64,000 bases of DNA from Allobaileyella intestinalis (GTDB lineage: Bacteria; Bacillota; Clostridia; Peptostreptococcales; Anaerovoracaceae), in NCBI RefSeq assembly GCF_009695865.1, contig NZ_VUNB01000005.1, positions 186,001-250,000 of the forward strand, read 5' to 3'. The position numbers and the translations under genes are program-made. Below are positions 8,105 to 18,227 of the stretch, piece by piece; position 1 is the stretch's first letter; each line of letters starts with the position of its first letter. Below the pieces are notes generated by a model. The model saw only the letters and a program-made list of their open reading frames with translations, searched no databases and was not told the DNA's origin.

Positions 8105-9484
8105 ATGAAAGATTACGACGTAATAATAATAGGGGCAGGAGCCGGAGGGGTTTTTCTGTCTTACGAGCTCACTAAGCAGAATTCCGGCTGCAAGGTACTT
8201 ATGATGGACAAGGGAGCGCCCCTGGAGCAGAGAATCTGTCCGATTAAAGCCGGCAAAACAGAGAGATGCATCAAGTGTAATCCCTGCCACATCATGAACG
8301 GATATGGCGGAGCAGGAACCCTTTCTGACGGAAAATACAACATTACCAATCAGTTCGGAGGAGATCTTCACGAATACGTAGGAGACGACAAGGCCATGGA
8401 ACTCATGGAATATGTAGACAGCGTCCTGTGCTCCTTCGGAGGGTCAGAAGCAAAGCTCTACAGCACTGGAAACTCTGACCTGAAGAGACAGTGCCTGCAG
8501 TACGACCTCCACCTCCTGGATGCAAAGGTAAGACATCTGGGAACAGACAGGAATGTTAAGATCCTGGGCCAGATCTATGATTACATCAGCAAAAAAATTG
8601 ATATTAAACTGCGCACTGCTGCGGATACCGTTGAAAAAAAGGACGGACGCTTCATTGTTACAGACGTGAAGGGTGAGAAATACTCTGCTTCCCAGGTGAT
8701 ACTTGCCACCGGAAGATCGGGATCTAAGTGGATATCCAGCGTCTGCCGTTCCTTCGGTATTGAGCAGGTCAGCAACAGAGTGGATATAGGTGTGAGAGTA
8801 GAACTGCCGGCAGCAATTTTCAAGCACATTACTGATCAGGTATACGAAAGCAAAATTGTCTACCAGACAAAGCAGTACAATGACAGAGTTCGTACATTCT
8901 GCATGAATCCTTATGGTGAGGTTGTATCAGAGAATACTAACGGCATCATTACAGTAAACGGTCACAGTTACGCTGATCCGGCCCTCCATACTGATAACAC
9001 CAATTTTGCACTGCTTGTATCCAACCACTTCACCGAGCCCTTCAAGGACAGCAATGAATACGGTGAATCCATAGCAAAACTTTCTAACCTCCTTGGAGGA
9101 GGCGTTCTGCTTCAGCGCTTTGGAGACCTGGTTAAGGGAAGACGAAGCAGCGAGAGGAGAATGAAGAAATCATTTACCGTCCCTACACTTAAGGCTACTG
9201 CCGGAGATCTCAGCCTGGTTATTCCTAAGAGACAGCTGGACGATATTATCGAAATGATATATGCACTGGACAAGATAGCTCCGGGAACAGCAAACGAGGA
9301 TACACTCCTTTATGGTGTTGAGGTAAAGTTCTACAATTCCGGAGTTCCAGTAGACAGCAATCTGGAAACCTCAGTAAAAGGCCTTTACGCCATTGGAGAC
9401 GGGGCAGGCATAACCCACTCTCTTTCCCAGGCTTCAGCCAGCGGTGTTTATCTTGCAAGAATTCTGAACGACATATATAAATAG
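8105..9484 (+). CDS. FAD-dependent oxidoreductase, uncharacterised (COG2509-like)
   Basis: The 459-residue protein begins with a dinucleotide-binding fold (DVIIIGAGAGGVFLSYEL) and ends with an FAD-contacting GLYAIGDGAGITHSLSQA. A Cys-rich stretch near residues 46-60 (CPI...CIKCNPC) and the GYGGAGTLSDGKYN signature match the group of uncharacterised FAD-dependent dehydrogenases common in Firmicutes. The substrate is unknown. The ATG at 8105 is chosen because GCGGAGG lies 7 bases upstream; an in-frame GTG at 8090 is upstream of that site. It stands alone between two hairpins. Confidence 0.85.
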   Translation: MKDYDVIIIGAGAGGVFLSYELTKQNSGCKVLMMDKGAPLEQRICPIKAGKTERCIKCNPCHIMNGYGGAGTLSDGKYNITNQFGGDLHEYVGDDKAMELMEYVDSVLCSFGGSEAKLYSTGNSDLKRQCLQYDLHLLDAKVRHLGTDRNVKILGQIYDYISKKIDIKLRTAADTVEKKDGRFIVTDVKGEKYSASQVILATGRSGSKWISSVCRSFGIEQVSNRVDIGVRVELPAAIFKHITDQVYESKIVYQTKQYNDRVRTFCMNPYGEVVSENTNGIITVNGHSYADPALHTDNTNFALLVSNHFTEPFKDSNEYGESIAKLSNLLGGGVLLQRFGDLVKGRRSSERRMKKSFTVPTLKATAGDLSLVIPKRQLDDIIEMIYALDKIAPGTANEDTLLYGVEVKFYNSGVPVDSNLETSVKGLYAIGDGAGITHSLSQASASGVYLARILNDIYK

Positions 9485-9520
9485 AATAGATTAACTGAAT
9501 TATGCAGGTTATAATGGTTT

Positions 9521-9549
9521 TCAGGAGAGGGTGATAAGCTCTCTCCTGA
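9521..9549 (+). other. Stem-loop downstream of FAD gene
   Basis: TCAGGAGAG and CTCTCCTGA form a perfect 9-bp stem with an 11-base loop, 37 bases after the FAD gene. No T-run follows, so it is not a classical terminator; it could be a 3' end stabiliser. Confidence 0.4.
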
Positions 9550-9599
9550 GACTAAATCAGACAAAAATTAAAAAATCGAAAAAATCTTAAAAAAATGAC

Positions 9600-9628
9600 T
9601 TTACAAATGTCGAATATTCGTGTATAGT
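9600..9628 (+). promoter_or_regulatory. tRNA-Leu promoter
   Basis: TTTACA (9600-9605), a 17-base spacer and TATAGT (9623-9628). The 5' leader before the tRNA contains an 8-bp hairpin CTTGTCGT/ACGACAAG at about 9633-9655. Confidence 0.8.
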
Positions 9629-9664
9629 ATCACTTGTCGTTGCGAATACGACAAGCCACGTTGA

Positions 9665-9750
9665 GCGGATGTGGCGGAATTGGCAGACGCGCACGGTTCA
9701 GGTCCGTGTGACCACAAATCATGTGGGTTCGAGTCCCACCATCCGCACCA
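9665..9750 (+). tRNA. tRNA-Leu (CAG)
   Basis: The 7-bp acceptor stem GCGGATG/CATCCGC, anticodon stem CACGG/CCGTG with loop TTCAGGT (anticodon CAG), class II variable arm, T-arm with GGTTCGAGTCC, and an encoded CCA end. It has its own promoter and terminator. Confidence 0.95.
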
Positions 9751-9754
9751 AGAT

Positions 9755-9784
9755 CCCCCTTGCTCGTGCAAGGGGGAATTTTTT
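9755..9784 (+). terminator. tRNA-Leu terminator
   Basis: CCCCCTTGC and GCAAGGGGG form a 9-bp stem with a TCGT loop, followed by AA and six T. Confidence 0.92.
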
Positions 9785-9825
9785 ATCGCAAAATGCATTT
9801 TGATTTCAGATAGAGGAGACCTTCC

Positions 9826-10626
9826 ATGGATAACAGACCAATTGGGTTCTTTGACTCGGGAATAGGCGGATTAACCAGTGTTATGGCTCTTCATAAGGAA
9901 CTGCCCCTGGAACACGTAATTTTTTACGGTGACACAGCAAGAACTCCCTATGGATCAAAATCACCGGAGACAATCAGAGAGTTTTCAAGGCAGATTGTTA
10001 ACTATCTTGTCAGTAAAGATGTAAAAATGGTGATAATCGCCTGCAATACAGTTACTGCCATGGCGCTTCCCATGCTCAGGGAACTTCACCCGGAACTTCC
10101 TATACTGGGAGTGGTGGAGCCTACAGCAAAGAGGGTGGCAGAGGATGGATGCAGGAAGGTTGGCATAATAGGCACAAAGGTGACTATTAACAGCAACGTA
10201 TACCCGGATACTATTCACCGGTACGATCCTGGAGTGGAAACATGCAGTCTGGCATGTCCTGCCTTTGTTCCCCTGGTGGAAGAAGGAATTATCGACAACC
10301 AGATAATGGATCTGACAATCAGATATTATATGGACGATTTTGTATCAGAGAATCATATTGATAAGCTGGTTCTGGGATGCACCCATTATCCGCTGATCGC
10401 TCACCGGATTAAGAAGCTTTATCCGGAAATGGAATTTTACAGTTCGTCGGAAGAGGTCATAAAAGAAGCTAAGGTCATTCTGGAAGAAAGAGATGCTCTG
10501 GCAGAGGAGAACGATATGCCGGACAGATACTATGCCAGCGACCTTTCAGACAACTTCATGAGGATGACCGATGCCCTTACCGGAAGGAAGGATGCAAGAA
10601 TAAAGCTGAAAAAGCTTGAATATTAG
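9826..10626 (+). CDS. murI: Glutamate racemase
   Basis: It interconverts L- and D-glutamate, supplying D-Glu for peptidoglycan, in the cytoplasm. The 266-residue protein has the family start PIGFFDSGIGGLTS and both catalytic cysteines, in ACNTVTA (~74) and LGCTHYPL (~185). ATAGAGGAG lies 8-10 bases upstream of the start. The gene sits just after the tRNA-Leu terminator. No promoter was identified between them. Confidence 0.95.
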   Translation: MDNRPIGFFDSGIGGLTSVMALHKELPLEHVIFYGDTARTPYGSKSPETIREFSRQIVNYLVSKDVKMVIIACNTVTAMALPMLRELHPELPILGVVEPTAKRVAEDGCRKVGIIGTKVTINSNVYPDTIHRYDPGVETCSLACPAFVPLVEEGIIDNQIMDLTIRYYMDDFVSENHIDKLVLGCTHYPLIAHRIKKLYPEMEFYSSSEEVIKEAKVILEERDALAEENDMPDRYYASDLSDNFMRMTDALTGRKDARIKLKKLEY

Positions 10627-10706
10627 ATAAAATTCCGGATTTTTCACAGGATGAGAAATGTATTTCAAAAATACCGGAACTAAAGGGGGGTTAAAGACCC
10701 TTTCAA

Positions 10707-10735
10707 TTGACAATAACTGTTGATTTATGTAGAAT
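10707..10735 (+). promoter_or_regulatory. Promoter of the CYTH gene
   Basis: A consensus TTGACA (10707-10712), 17-base spacer and TAGAAT (10730-10735). The transcript would have a ~105-base leader before the CYTH start. An AAAGGG/CCCTTT stem just upstream may end the murI transcript. Confidence 0.8.
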
Positions 10736-10848
10736 AACACGGTATATTCGTGAAACGGGGCGCTTTGTGTGTCCGGGAAAGGAAGAAACACCTTGTTTTC
10801 CCGGGATTACGGAGCTTTACCATTATAAACAGGAGAGTAATCTTATTC

Positions 10849-11481
10849 ATGGAGACAGAATTCAAGTACAGGCTTGAGGACAGGAACCAGATTCCGGAGA
10901 TCCTCAACGACCCGATGCTGGATCCCTTCGTTAACAGAGACAATCTGGAAGATATCATGATGCATGCTGTTTATTTCGATACTGAGGACCAGGATCTTAG
11001 AAAGGCCGGTATCGCATACCGCATCAGATATGAGAATGACAGGATAACAGCTACTATCAAGTGGGACAACCACGTTGAAGAAGGGCTTCATTCCAGGGAG
11101 GAATTCAACCTGGTAATAAATGATGAGCGTTTTGCTGAGAATCCGGATATAGGTGCCTTTGAGTCCAGTGATGCCTACGATGTACTTCTGAAGGCAGCAG
11201 GTGAGAAGAAGCTTCTCAAGCTGGTGGAAATGGAATTCAGAAGACAGCTTATTAAAGTTGATACAGGCAGGTCTATGAGTGCACTGTCCTTTGACGACGG
11301 AGTCATTCACGGACAGAACGGAGACAGCAAGATCCTTGAGATGGAAGTTGAGTGGTATCACGGCGATGAAGAAGATTTTCGTGATGTTGCAGCAAAGATA
11401 GCAGAGAAGTACGACCTTAAGCCGGAAAATGCTTCCAAGCTTCAGAGAGGCTTCACATCGGACATCCGTGACAGCTATTAG
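10849..11481 (+). CDS. CYTH domain protein (triphosphate tunnel metalloenzyme)
   Basis: The 210-residue protein starts with the CYTH signature ExExK (METEFKYRL), followed by alternating acidic and basic strands (RIRYE, ATIKW, EMEVEWY) typical of the triphosphate tunnel fold. Family members hydrolyse inorganic triphosphate or make/bind triphosphate nucleotides; the exact substrate cannot be told. The ATG at 10849 is preferred over an in-frame start at 10750 because an AGGAGAG site precedes it and the CYTH motif begins there. tig follows 134 bases later without an obvious promoter. Confidence 0.82.
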   Translation: METEFKYRLEDRNQIPEILNDPMLDPFVNRDNLEDIMMHAVYFDTEDQDLRKAGIAYRIRYENDRITATIKWDNHVEEGLHSREEFNLVINDERFAENPDIGAFESSDAYDVLLKAAGEKKLLKLVEMEFRRQLIKVDTGRSMSALSFDDGVIHGQNGDSKILEMEVEWYHGDEEDFRDVAAKIAEKYDLKPENASKLQRGFTSDIRDSY

Positions 11482-11615
11482 AATAGAGGCCAAAGCTCAG
11501 GAGAACAACAGGGAGACCAGAACCAGAAGGCAAGATTTTCCTGAAATACGGGCTGAGAGGTCAGAAGGTAATAACAGTAGTAATCAATTAAAGCAGAGAT
11601 GCAGGAGGACAATAA

Positions 11616-12950
11616 ATGAAGGCTACATTCATTGAGAAAACAGGAGACAGCAACAAGTTTGAGATGAACTTCTCCGCAGAGGAGTTCGAGAATGCTTGCA
11701 GCAGAGCATATAAGGCAAACAAAGACAAATTCCGCGTTGACGGATTCCGTAAAGGAAAGGCTCCAAGAAAGCTGATCGAGAACATGTACGGACAGGACAT
11801 TTTCTATGAAGAAGCAATCAACGATCTTCTTCAGTCCGGATATCCACAGGCACTGAACGACCTTGACCTTGATGTTATCGCTCAGCCTCAGCTGGATGCT
11901 GATGAGATCAAGAAGGGTGAGGATGTTGTTATCAGAGCAACTGTTCTCTGCTTCCCGGAGAGAGAGATCAAGGACTACAAGGGCGTTGAGGTTGAGAAGC
12001 AGTTCAAGACTGTTACAGATGAGCAGCTGAACGACAGACTGGAAAGAGAGCGCAAGAGAGGCGCAAGAATGGAGACTGTAGAGGATCGTCCTTCTCAGAA
12101 CGACGATACAGTAATCATCGACTTCACTGGATACAAGGATGGTGAGGAGTTCCAGGGCGGCAAAGGCGAGAACTTTGAACTGAAACTTGGTTCCGGACAG
12201 TTCATTCCAGGATTCGAAGATCAGCTTATTGGCAAGAATGCCGGAGATGAGGTTGATGTTAACGTAACATTTCCTGAGAAGTATCAGGCTGAGGAACTGG
12301 CAGGAGCAGATGCTGTATTCAAGGTTAAGATCCACGAGATCAAGACAGAGATCCTTCCAGAGCTGGATGACGATTTCGCCAGCGATGTAAGCGAGTTCGA
12401 CACTCTTGAGGAGTACAAGGAAGACCTGAAGAAGCAGATGCAGAAGGAAGCAGACGACAGAGCTGTTGAGATCATGAAGGACAGACTGCTGGAGAGCGTT
12501 TACAAGAATAACGGTCTTGAGCTTCCTGAGCAGATGATCGAGAATGAGACAGACAGCATGATTCAGGAGCTCCAGCAGCAGCTTCAGTACCAGGGCCTGT
12601 CCCTTGACCAGTACCTGCAGTTCTCTGGTACATCCATGAAGGATCTGAGAGCTCAGACTAAGGAAGATGCTGAGAAGAGAGCAGCTTCCAAGGTTATTCT
12701 GAGAGGTATCATCAACCAGGAGAAGATCGAGGCTACAGAAGAGGAAATCGAGAAGGAAATCGCTGACTTCGCTGAGCAGTATGGAAACACTGTTGAGCAG
12801 GTTAAGAACATGATTGGCGGAGATACAAGATACTTTGCTGACGATGTTCAGACAAGAAAGGCAATTGATTTCATCTACGACAATGCTGTACAGGTAGAGC
12901 CTTCTGAAGAGGAGAAAGAAGAGCCTGCAAAGGAAGAGTCCGATAACTAA
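11616..12950 (+). CDS. tig: Trigger factor
   Basis: A ribosome-bound chaperone and prolyl isomerase that meets nascent chains at the exit tunnel. The 444-residue protein has the ribosome-binding signature GFRKGKAPRKLIE near residue 45, an FKBP-type domain (~155-245, TVIIDFTGYKDGEEFQGGKG) and the long helical C-terminal chaperone region. The acidic tail (EEEKEEPAKEE) is common in Firmicutes. GCAGGAGG lies upstream of the start. It heads the tig-clpP-clpX-lon-ysxC run, a conserved arrangement in Clostridia. Confidence 0.97.
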   Translation: MKATFIEKTGDSNKFEMNFSAEEFENACSRAYKANKDKFRVDGFRKGKAPRKLIENMYGQDIFYEEAINDLLQSGYPQALNDLDLDVIAQPQLDADEIKKGEDVVIRATVLCFPEREIKDYKGVEVEKQFKTVTDEQLNDRLERERKRGARMETVEDRPSQNDDTVIIDFTGYKDGEEFQGGKGENFELKLGSGQFIPGFEDQLIGKNAGDEVDVNVTFPEKYQAEELAGADAVFKVKIHEIKTEILPELDDDFASDVSEFDTLEEYKEDLKKQMQKEADDRAVEIMKDRLLESVYKNNGLELPEQMIENETDSMIQELQQQLQYQGLSLDQYLQFSGTSMKDLRAQTKEDAEKRAASKVILRGIINQEKIEATEEEIEKEIADFAEQYGNTVEQVKNMIGGDTRYFADDVQTRKAIDFIYDNAVQVEPSEEEKEEPAKEESDN

Positions 12951-13006
12951 GGAACATCCTGCAGGTCAGGAGTTTAATTAATAGAACCAAGCCTGCTGAA
13001 AAAGAT

Positions 13007-13042
13007 GGACGCGGCTCCGGCAATGACCGCGGGGCCGTGTCC
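13007..13042 (+). other. Stem-loop between tig and clpP
   Basis: GGACGCGGC and GCCGTGTCC pair over 9 bp (one G-U) around an 18-base GC-rich loop. The following bases (AAATTTG) are a poor U-tract, so it may be a partial terminator or an RNA-processing/stability element separating tig from clpP. Confidence 0.45.
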
Positions 13043-13077
13043 AAATTTGTATATTTAGAAGAAAGTGAGGGCATCCA

Positions 13078-13659
13078 ATGAATATGATTCCCTATGTAAT
13101 AGACCAGTCTGGAGCTGGAGAGAGAAGTTACGATATATACTCAAGACTTCTTAAAGACAGAATCATTTTTATCGATGAAGAGATTACAGATCATACAGCA
13201 AGCCTTGTAGTTGCACAGCTTCTCTATCTTGAAGCTGAGGACCCGGAGAAGGACATTAATGTATACATAAATTCCCCGGGAGGTTCTGTAACTGCCGGCA
13301 TGGCTATTTACGATACAATGAGATATGTAAAACCAGATATTTGTACCATCTGTATGGGCCTTGGGGCAAGTATGGGATCCTTCCTTCTGTCATCAGGAAC
13401 CAAGGGAAAGAGATTTGCCCTGCCTAACGCAGAGATTATGATACATCAGCCACTTGGCGGAGCCAGCGGTCAGGCTACAGATGTAAAAATTCACACAGAA
13501 TGGCTGCTTAAGACAAGAGAGAAATTAAACAGGATACTGGCAGAGAATACTGGCAGAGACCTGGAGACAATAGAAAAAGATACGGAAAGAGATAACTTCA
13601 TGTCAGCTGAGGAGGCTGTAGAATACGGACTTATAGATAAGGTCGTAGAACACAGGTAA
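13078..13659 (+). CDS. clpP: ATP-dependent Clp protease proteolytic subunit
   Basis: The serine protease barrel that degrades proteins fed by ClpX or ClpA/C ATPases. At 193 residues the length is normal. The catalytic triad is visible: Ser98 in GASMGS, His123 in MIHQP and Asp172 in ERDNFM. The N-terminal [22 protein letters not shown] is typical. GTGAGGG lies upstream of the start. clpX follows after 36 bases, so the protease and its unfoldase are likely made from one transcript. No CtsR-type operator was seen upstream. Confidence 0.97.
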   Translation: MNMIPYVIDQSGAGERSYDIYSRLLKDRIIFIDEEITDHTASLVVAQLLYLEAEDPEKDINVYINSPGGSVTAGMAIYDTMRYVKPDICTICMGLGASMGSFLLSSGTKGKRFALPNAEIMIHQPLGGASGQATDVKIHTEWLLKTREKLNRILAENTGRDLETIEKDTERDNFMSAEEAVEYGLIDKVVEHR

Positions 13660-13695
13660 CTCAAGAAAAGCAGACAAGATTTAGAAAGGCAGTAT

Positions 13696-14958
13696 ATGGA
13701 TAATAGAGACTCAAACAACAGAAGAACAGAACTTATCTGCTCCTTCTGCGGAAAATCCAGCAGTCAGGTCAAGAGAATCATTGTGGGACCTGATGTTAAT
13801 ATCTGCAACGAGTGTGTAGAACTCTGCGAATCTCTGATTTCAGAGGACAACCCGGGAATCCCGCAGATGGACACTAAGCTGCCGAAGCCGGAAGAGATTA
13901 AAAAGGAACTGGATTCCTATGTTATCGAGCAGGAAGATGCTAAGGTTTCTCTGGCTGTGGCAGTTTATAATCACTACAAGAGAATAAAATATCTTGAAGA
14001 GCACCAGGATGACAGGGATAAATCTGTTGAAATACAGAAGAGCAACATTCTCATGCTGGGACCTACAGGAAGCGGTAAAACTCTGCTGGCCCAGACCCTT
14101 GCAAGAACATTGAATGTGCCTTTTGCAATCGTCGATGCCACATCCCTCACCGAGGCCGGTTATGTTGGAGAAGATGTGGAGAACATCCTTCTCAGACTAT
14201 ACCAGGCAGCAGATGGAGATCTGGAGCGGGCTCAGAAGGGAATCATCTACATAGACGAAATCGATAAGATCGCGAGAAAGTCCGAGAACACATCTATTAC
14301 AAGAGATGTAAGCGGCGAAGGGGTTCAGCAGGCTCTTTTGAAAATAATCGAGGGCACAGTAGCCAATGTTCCACCTCAGGGCGGAAGAAAACATCCTCTT
14401 CAGGAGTTTATTCAGTTTGATACAAAAGATGTTCTCTTTATCTGCGGTGGAGCCTTTACAGGCCTGTCCCAGATAATAAAGAGAAGACTGGGAGATAAGA
14501 TCATCGGATTCAATTCCGAATCAGATGAGGCAGTTAAGGATGATCACGACATTCTTTTGAAAGTGGAACCTGAAGACCTGCTTAAGTTCGGCCTGATTCC
14601 GGAACTCATCGGCAGACTTCCGGTTATAGTTTCCCTTTCAGAGCTGACAGAGTCTGCTCTGACCAGAATCATGAAAGAACCTAAAAATTCCCTGATCCGC
14701 CAGTATCAGGCCCTCTTTGCCATGGACGATGTTGAGCTGGTAGTAAGTGATGATGCGGTTACAGCCATTGCGAACAAGGCCATTCAGCTGAAGACAGGAG
14801 CAAGAGGTCTCAGGGGAATCTTTGAGAAAATGATGACTGCTATTATGTATAAGATTCCATCTGCAGAAGGTGCGGAGAAATGCATAATCAACAGAGATGT
14901 GGTGGAGAATGGTGCCGAACCGGAGCTTATTGGCAAAGATGGAAAATCCATCGCATAG
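13696..14958 (+). CDS. clpX: ATP-dependent Clp protease ATP-binding subunit ClpX
   Basis: The AAA+ unfoldase partner of ClpP. The 420-residue protein has an N-terminal C4 zinc-binding domain (CSFCGK...CNEC, ~15-40), Walker A GPTGSGKT (~118), Walker [12 protein letters not shown], a sensor-2 Arg in TGARGLRGI and the ClpP-contacting IGF loop (IIGFNSE). The ribosome site is weak (AAAGGCAG). It lies between clpP and lon. Confidence 0.97.
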   Translation: MDNRDSNNRRTELICSFCGKSSSQVKRIIVGPDVNICNECVELCESLISEDNPGIPQMDTKLPKPEEIKKELDSYVIEQEDAKVSLAVAVYNHYKRIKYLEEHQDDRDKSVEIQKSNILMLGPTGSGKTLLAQTLARTLNVPFAIVDATSLTEAGYVGEDVENILLRLYQAADGDLERAQKGIIYIDEIDKIARKSENTSITRDVSGEGVQQALLKIIEGTVANVPPQGGRKHPLQEFIQFDTKDVLFICGGAFTGLSQIIKRRLGDKIIGFNSESDEAVKDDHDILLKVEPEDLLKFGLIPELIGRLPVIVSLSELTESALTRIMKEPKNSLIRQYQALFAMDDVELVVSDDAVTAIANKAIQLKTGARGLRGIFEKMMTAIMYKIPSAEGAEKCIINRDVVENGAEPELIGKDGKSIA

Positions 14959-15017
14959 TCTTCACATTTAACACTACTTTTTAAGTTAACATAACAGCCT
15001 GAACAAAGGAGGCCCAT

Positions 15018-17480
15018 ATGGAAGATAAAAGAATATTGAGCCTCGATGAACTGGAAGAAATTGCTGAGGACAGAGAGAATCAGGAAGCTGAGGCCCCAGA
15101 GGAAACAGAGGCTTCAGAGACTCCTCACACTCCCTACATCCCTTTAAGGGGACAGTGTTTCTTTCCTGACACCATCGTAGGCTTTGACATAGGAAGAGAT
15201 ATGTCTCTCAAGGCCGTGGAAGAGGCCATGAGCGGAGATAAATACGTTGCTGTTACAACTCAGAAAGACACAGCTGTAAACGACCCGTCTAAAGATGATG
15301 TATATCAGACAGGTGTTCTCATCCGCCTGAAACAGATAGTAAAGCGTCATGAGGATTACGTAAGGGTTCTGGCCAGCTGTGAACAGAGAATCTGGGTAAA
15401 GGATATTTTCAGAGAAGATGGGATGCTTACCTGCACCTTCAATAAGCTGGAGGACTACTATGCGGGAGACAGCCTGAACATCGAGGCGCTCATCAGGGTA
15501 CTGAAGCAGTATTATTTCAAGTACATTGATATGAGCAATGCCGGTGAGGCGGCTGCCCGTGCTCTCATTGAAGGTGTTGATGATCCTGCTGCTCTCTGCA
15601 ATATTATTGCAGGAGAAATTGAAATCGGCTTCGAGGAGAAGCAGAACCTTCTGGAAACAAATTCTCTGACAGCAAGAATTGAGCATTTGATAGATATCAT
15701 CAACCGTGAGAATCAGATTCTGGCTCTTACCAAGAGAATTAACAATAAGGTAATTCACAACCTCAACAGAGGCCAGAAGGAGTTCTATCTGAGAGAACAG
15801 ATGGAGGTTATCAAGGAAGAGCTTGGTGAAGGTGATGATGATCAGGAAGAGATCAACAAGTGGATCGAGAAACTTGATGCACTGAAGCTTCCTGAGAAGA
15901 CAGACGCAAAAATACGCAAGGAAATAACAAAATTTTCCAAGACAAACCCTATGAGCCCTGATGCCAACGTAAGCAGAACCTACATCGAGACAATTCTTGA
16001 GTTACCATGGCACAATTCGTCAAAGACGAACATTAACATCAAGAGGGCTGAAAAAATTCTGAATGAGGATCACTACGGCCTTGAAAAGGTGAAGGAAAGA
16101 ATCCTTGAGAACCTGGCGGTAATGCATCTGACTAAAGAGATAAAAGGCCCGATTCTCTGCCTTGTAGGCCCGCCGGGAGTAGGAAAGACTTCAATTGCCA
16201 GATCCATTGCAAGGGCTACCAACAGAGAATTTGTAAGAATGTCTCTGGGTGGAGTAAGGGATGAGGCTGAGATCAGAGGTCACAGAAGAACTTATGTAGG
16301 TGCCATTCCTGGCCGCGTGATTAACAGCATTATTGAAGCAGGAACGAACAACCCTCTCTTCCTCTTCGATGAAGTGGACAAAATCGGAAGCGATTTCAGA
16401 GGCGATCCGGCTTCAGCTCTCCTGGAGGTTCTGGATCCAGAGCAGAATAAGGAGTTTACAGATCACTATCTGGAGATTCCTTTTGATCTCTCAAAGGTGA
16501 TGTTCATTACTACGGCAAACACCACAAGCACCATTCCAAGACCGCTTCTGGACAGGATGGAGGTTATTGAGGTCTCCAGCTACATTGAGGAAGAGAAGGT
16601 TAAGATAGCTGAAAGATATCTTATTCCTAAGAAGATGAAGGAATATGCAATTAAAAAGTCTCAGCTCAGCTTCTCTGAATCGGCTATCCGACAGATTATA
16701 AATGGATACACCAGAGAGGCAGGAGTTCGTAATCTGGAGCGTCAGATTGCTGCTGCCTGCAGGAAGGTTGCCAGATTCATCGTTACAGAGGACAAGAAAA
16801 ATTACACTATTACTTCCAGGAATATTGAGAAGTTCCTTGGCAGAAGGATATTCCTGGATGATGTAACGGAGAAAGAGCCTGCTGTAGGTGTAACCACAGG
16901 TCTTGCATGGACAGCAGTAGGCGGTGTAACACTTTCTATAGAGACTGTGATCATGCCTGGTGGGGGCAAGATGATTCTTACTGGCCAGATGGGCGATGTC
17001 ATGAAGGAATCTGCCACAGCAGCTATGGGATATATTAAATCCCTCAGCGATGAGTACGGAATTCCAGAAAGCAAGTTCAAAGATCATGACATTCAGATCC
17101 ACATTCCGGAAGGAGCAACACCTAAAGACGGACCTTCGGCAGGTGTGACAATGTGCACAGCACTTTTCTCAACGCTGACAAACCGTCCGGCCAGGAGAGA
17201 TGTGGCAATGACAGGTGAGATTACTCTGAGAGGACGAATCCTGCCAGTAGGTGGAATCAGAGAGAAGGTTCTGGCTGCATACAGACAGGGAATAAGGGAA
17301 ATCCTTATTCCTGCTGAGAACAAGGCAGACCTGGAGGATATTCCGTCATCTGTAAGAAAGAAAATAAGTTTCCACTTCCTGACAGAGGCAAGGCAGGCCT
17401 TCGAAATAGTGCTGGGAGAACCCCTGCCTGAAAAGGAAGACAAGGAAGACAGTGAAACTTCTCAGGATGGAGAGAACTAA
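15018..17480 (+). CDS. lon: ATP-dependent protease Lon
   Basis: An 820-residue LonA protease: N-terminal substrate-binding domain (from YIPLRGQCFFPDTIV), AAA+ module with Walker A GPPGVGKT and Walker B LFLFDEVDKI, and the C-terminal protease domain with catalytic Ser in PKDGPSAGVT and Lys in GGIREKVLAA. An extra acidic stretch of ~35 residues (EEIAEDRENQEAEAPEETEA) precedes the N-domain. The ribosome site is strong (AAAGGAGG). The stop codon shares its last base with the start of ysxC, so the two are translationally coupled. Confidence 0.97.
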   Translation: MEDKRILSLDELEEIAEDRENQEAEAPEETEASETPHTPYIPLRGQCFFPDTIVGFDIGRDMSLKAVEEAMSGDKYVAVTTQKDTAVNDPSKDDVYQTGVLIRLKQIVKRHEDYVRVLASCEQRIWVKDIFREDGMLTCTFNKLEDYYAGDSLNIEALIRVLKQYYFKYIDMSNAGEAAARALIEGVDDPAALCNIIAGEIEIGFEEKQNLLETNSLTARIEHLIDIINRENQILALTKRINNKVIHNLNRGQKEFYLREQMEVIKEELGEGDDDQEEINKWIEKLDALKLPEKTDAKIRKEITKFSKTNPMSPDANVSRTYIETILELPWHNSSKTNINIKRAEKILNEDHYGLEKVKERILENLAVMHLTKEIKGPILCLVGPPGVGKTSIARSIARATNREFVRMSLGGVRDEAEIRGHRRTYVGAIPGRVINSIIEAGTNNPLFLFDEVDKIGSDFRGDPASALLEVLDPEQNKEFTDHYLEIPFDLSKVMFITTANTTSTIPRPLLDRMEVIEVSSYIEEEKVKIAERYLIPKKMKEYAIKKSQLSFSESAIRQIINGYTREAGVRNLERQIAAACRKVARFIVTEDKKNYTITSRNIEKFLGRRIFLDDVTEKEPAVGVTTGLAWTAVGGVTLSIETVIMPGGGKMILTGQMGDVMKESATAAMGYIKSLSDEYGIPESKFKDHDIQIHIPEGATPKDGPSAGVTMCTALFSTLTNRPARRDVAMTGEITLRGRILPVGGIREKVLAAYRQGIREILIPAENKADLEDIPSSVRKKISFHFLTEARQAFEIVLGEPLPEKEDKEDSETSQDGEN

Positions 17481-18085
17481 TGATCATTAAAAAATCTGAA
17501 CTGGAGGCCATAGGCACAAAGACAGAGCAGTTTCCTGCACCGGACAAGGTTGAGATAGCTTTCGCAGGACGTTCCAACGTGGGAAAGTCTTCTCTTCTCA
17601 ACCTGCTCACCGGCAGGAGAAAACTGGCCAGGGTAAGCGGCAGTCCCGGTAAGACCAGGACTATCAATTTCTATCTGTGCAACGACCAGTTCAGGATAGT
17701 GGACCTGCCTGGTTACGGATATGCCAGGCTTTCCAAGAGTCAGCAGGAGAGCTGGGGAGCTATGATGGAGAACTACCTGGAAAACAGGGAAAACCTGCGG
17801 AAGGTAGTGCTTTTGGTAGATATACGCCATAAGCCCAGCGCCCAGGATGTTCAGATGTACGACTATCTGAAATACTACGGCCTGGACGGAATCGTGGTTG
17901 CAACTAAATCCGACAAAATCTCGGGAAACGAGAGGCAGAGAAACCTTGCGCTCATAAGGAAGACCCTGGAAATGGATAAGGACGATATTCTGATTCCAGT
18001 GTCTGCCCTGAACCGCAAGGGGCATGAAAAGCTGCTTGACGTGATGGAAGAGATTGTTGAATCAGCAGGGACTGAGGAAAAATAG
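17480..18085 (+). CDS. ysxC: Ribosome biogenesis GTP-binding protein YsxC/EngB
   Basis: An essential GTPase that helps assemble the 50S subunit. In 201 residues it shows G1 GRSNVGKSSL, the G2 threonine in the PGKTRTINF segment, G3 DLPGYGYA and G4 TKSD. It overlaps the lon stop by one base (TAATG), the usual lon-ysxC arrangement in Firmicutes. A terminator follows immediately and closes the quality-control block. Confidence 0.96.
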   Translation: MIIKKSELEAIGTKTEQFPAPDKVEIAFAGRSNVGKSSLLNLLTGRRKLARVSGSPGKTRTINFYLCNDQFRIVDLPGYGYARLSKSQQESWGAMMENYLENRENLRKVVLLVDIRHKPSAQDVQMYDYLKYYGLDGIVVATKSDKISGNERQRNLALIRKTLEMDKDDILIPVSALNRKGHEKLLDVMEEIVESAGTEEK

Positions 18086-18090
18086 GATAC

Positions 18091-18120
18091 AAAAAAGCGG
18101 GGTGTGAAGCCTCGCTTTTT
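18091..18120 (+). terminator. Terminator after ysxC
   Basis: AGCGGGG and CCTCGCT pair over 7 bp (one G-U) with a 7-base loop; five T follow and six A precede. Confidence 0.85.
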
Positions 18121-18227
18121 CAGTTAATAATATGCAAATGATAAATGACCGTGTGTTGTTTATTTTCTCAGATGGTATTATCATACTATTACAGTTGAGG
18201 GATTTAGGGAGAGAGATTAAGGGATAG

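Noticed and set aside
8105..9484. Glutamate synthase small subunit or similar named flavoenzyme
   Set aside because: Only generic FAD-binding motifs and the COG2509-like signature are visible; no specific enzyme can be named.
10750..10848. N-terminal extension of the CYTH protein from an upstream in-frame start
   Set aside because: The CYTH motif ExExK starts right at the ATG at 10849, which has a ribosome site; the upstream part overlaps the expected transcript leader.
11482..11615. Small protein gene between the CYTH gene and tig
   Set aside because: A short open frame exists, but it runs into tig in another frame, lacks a ribosome site and has no recognisable sequence.
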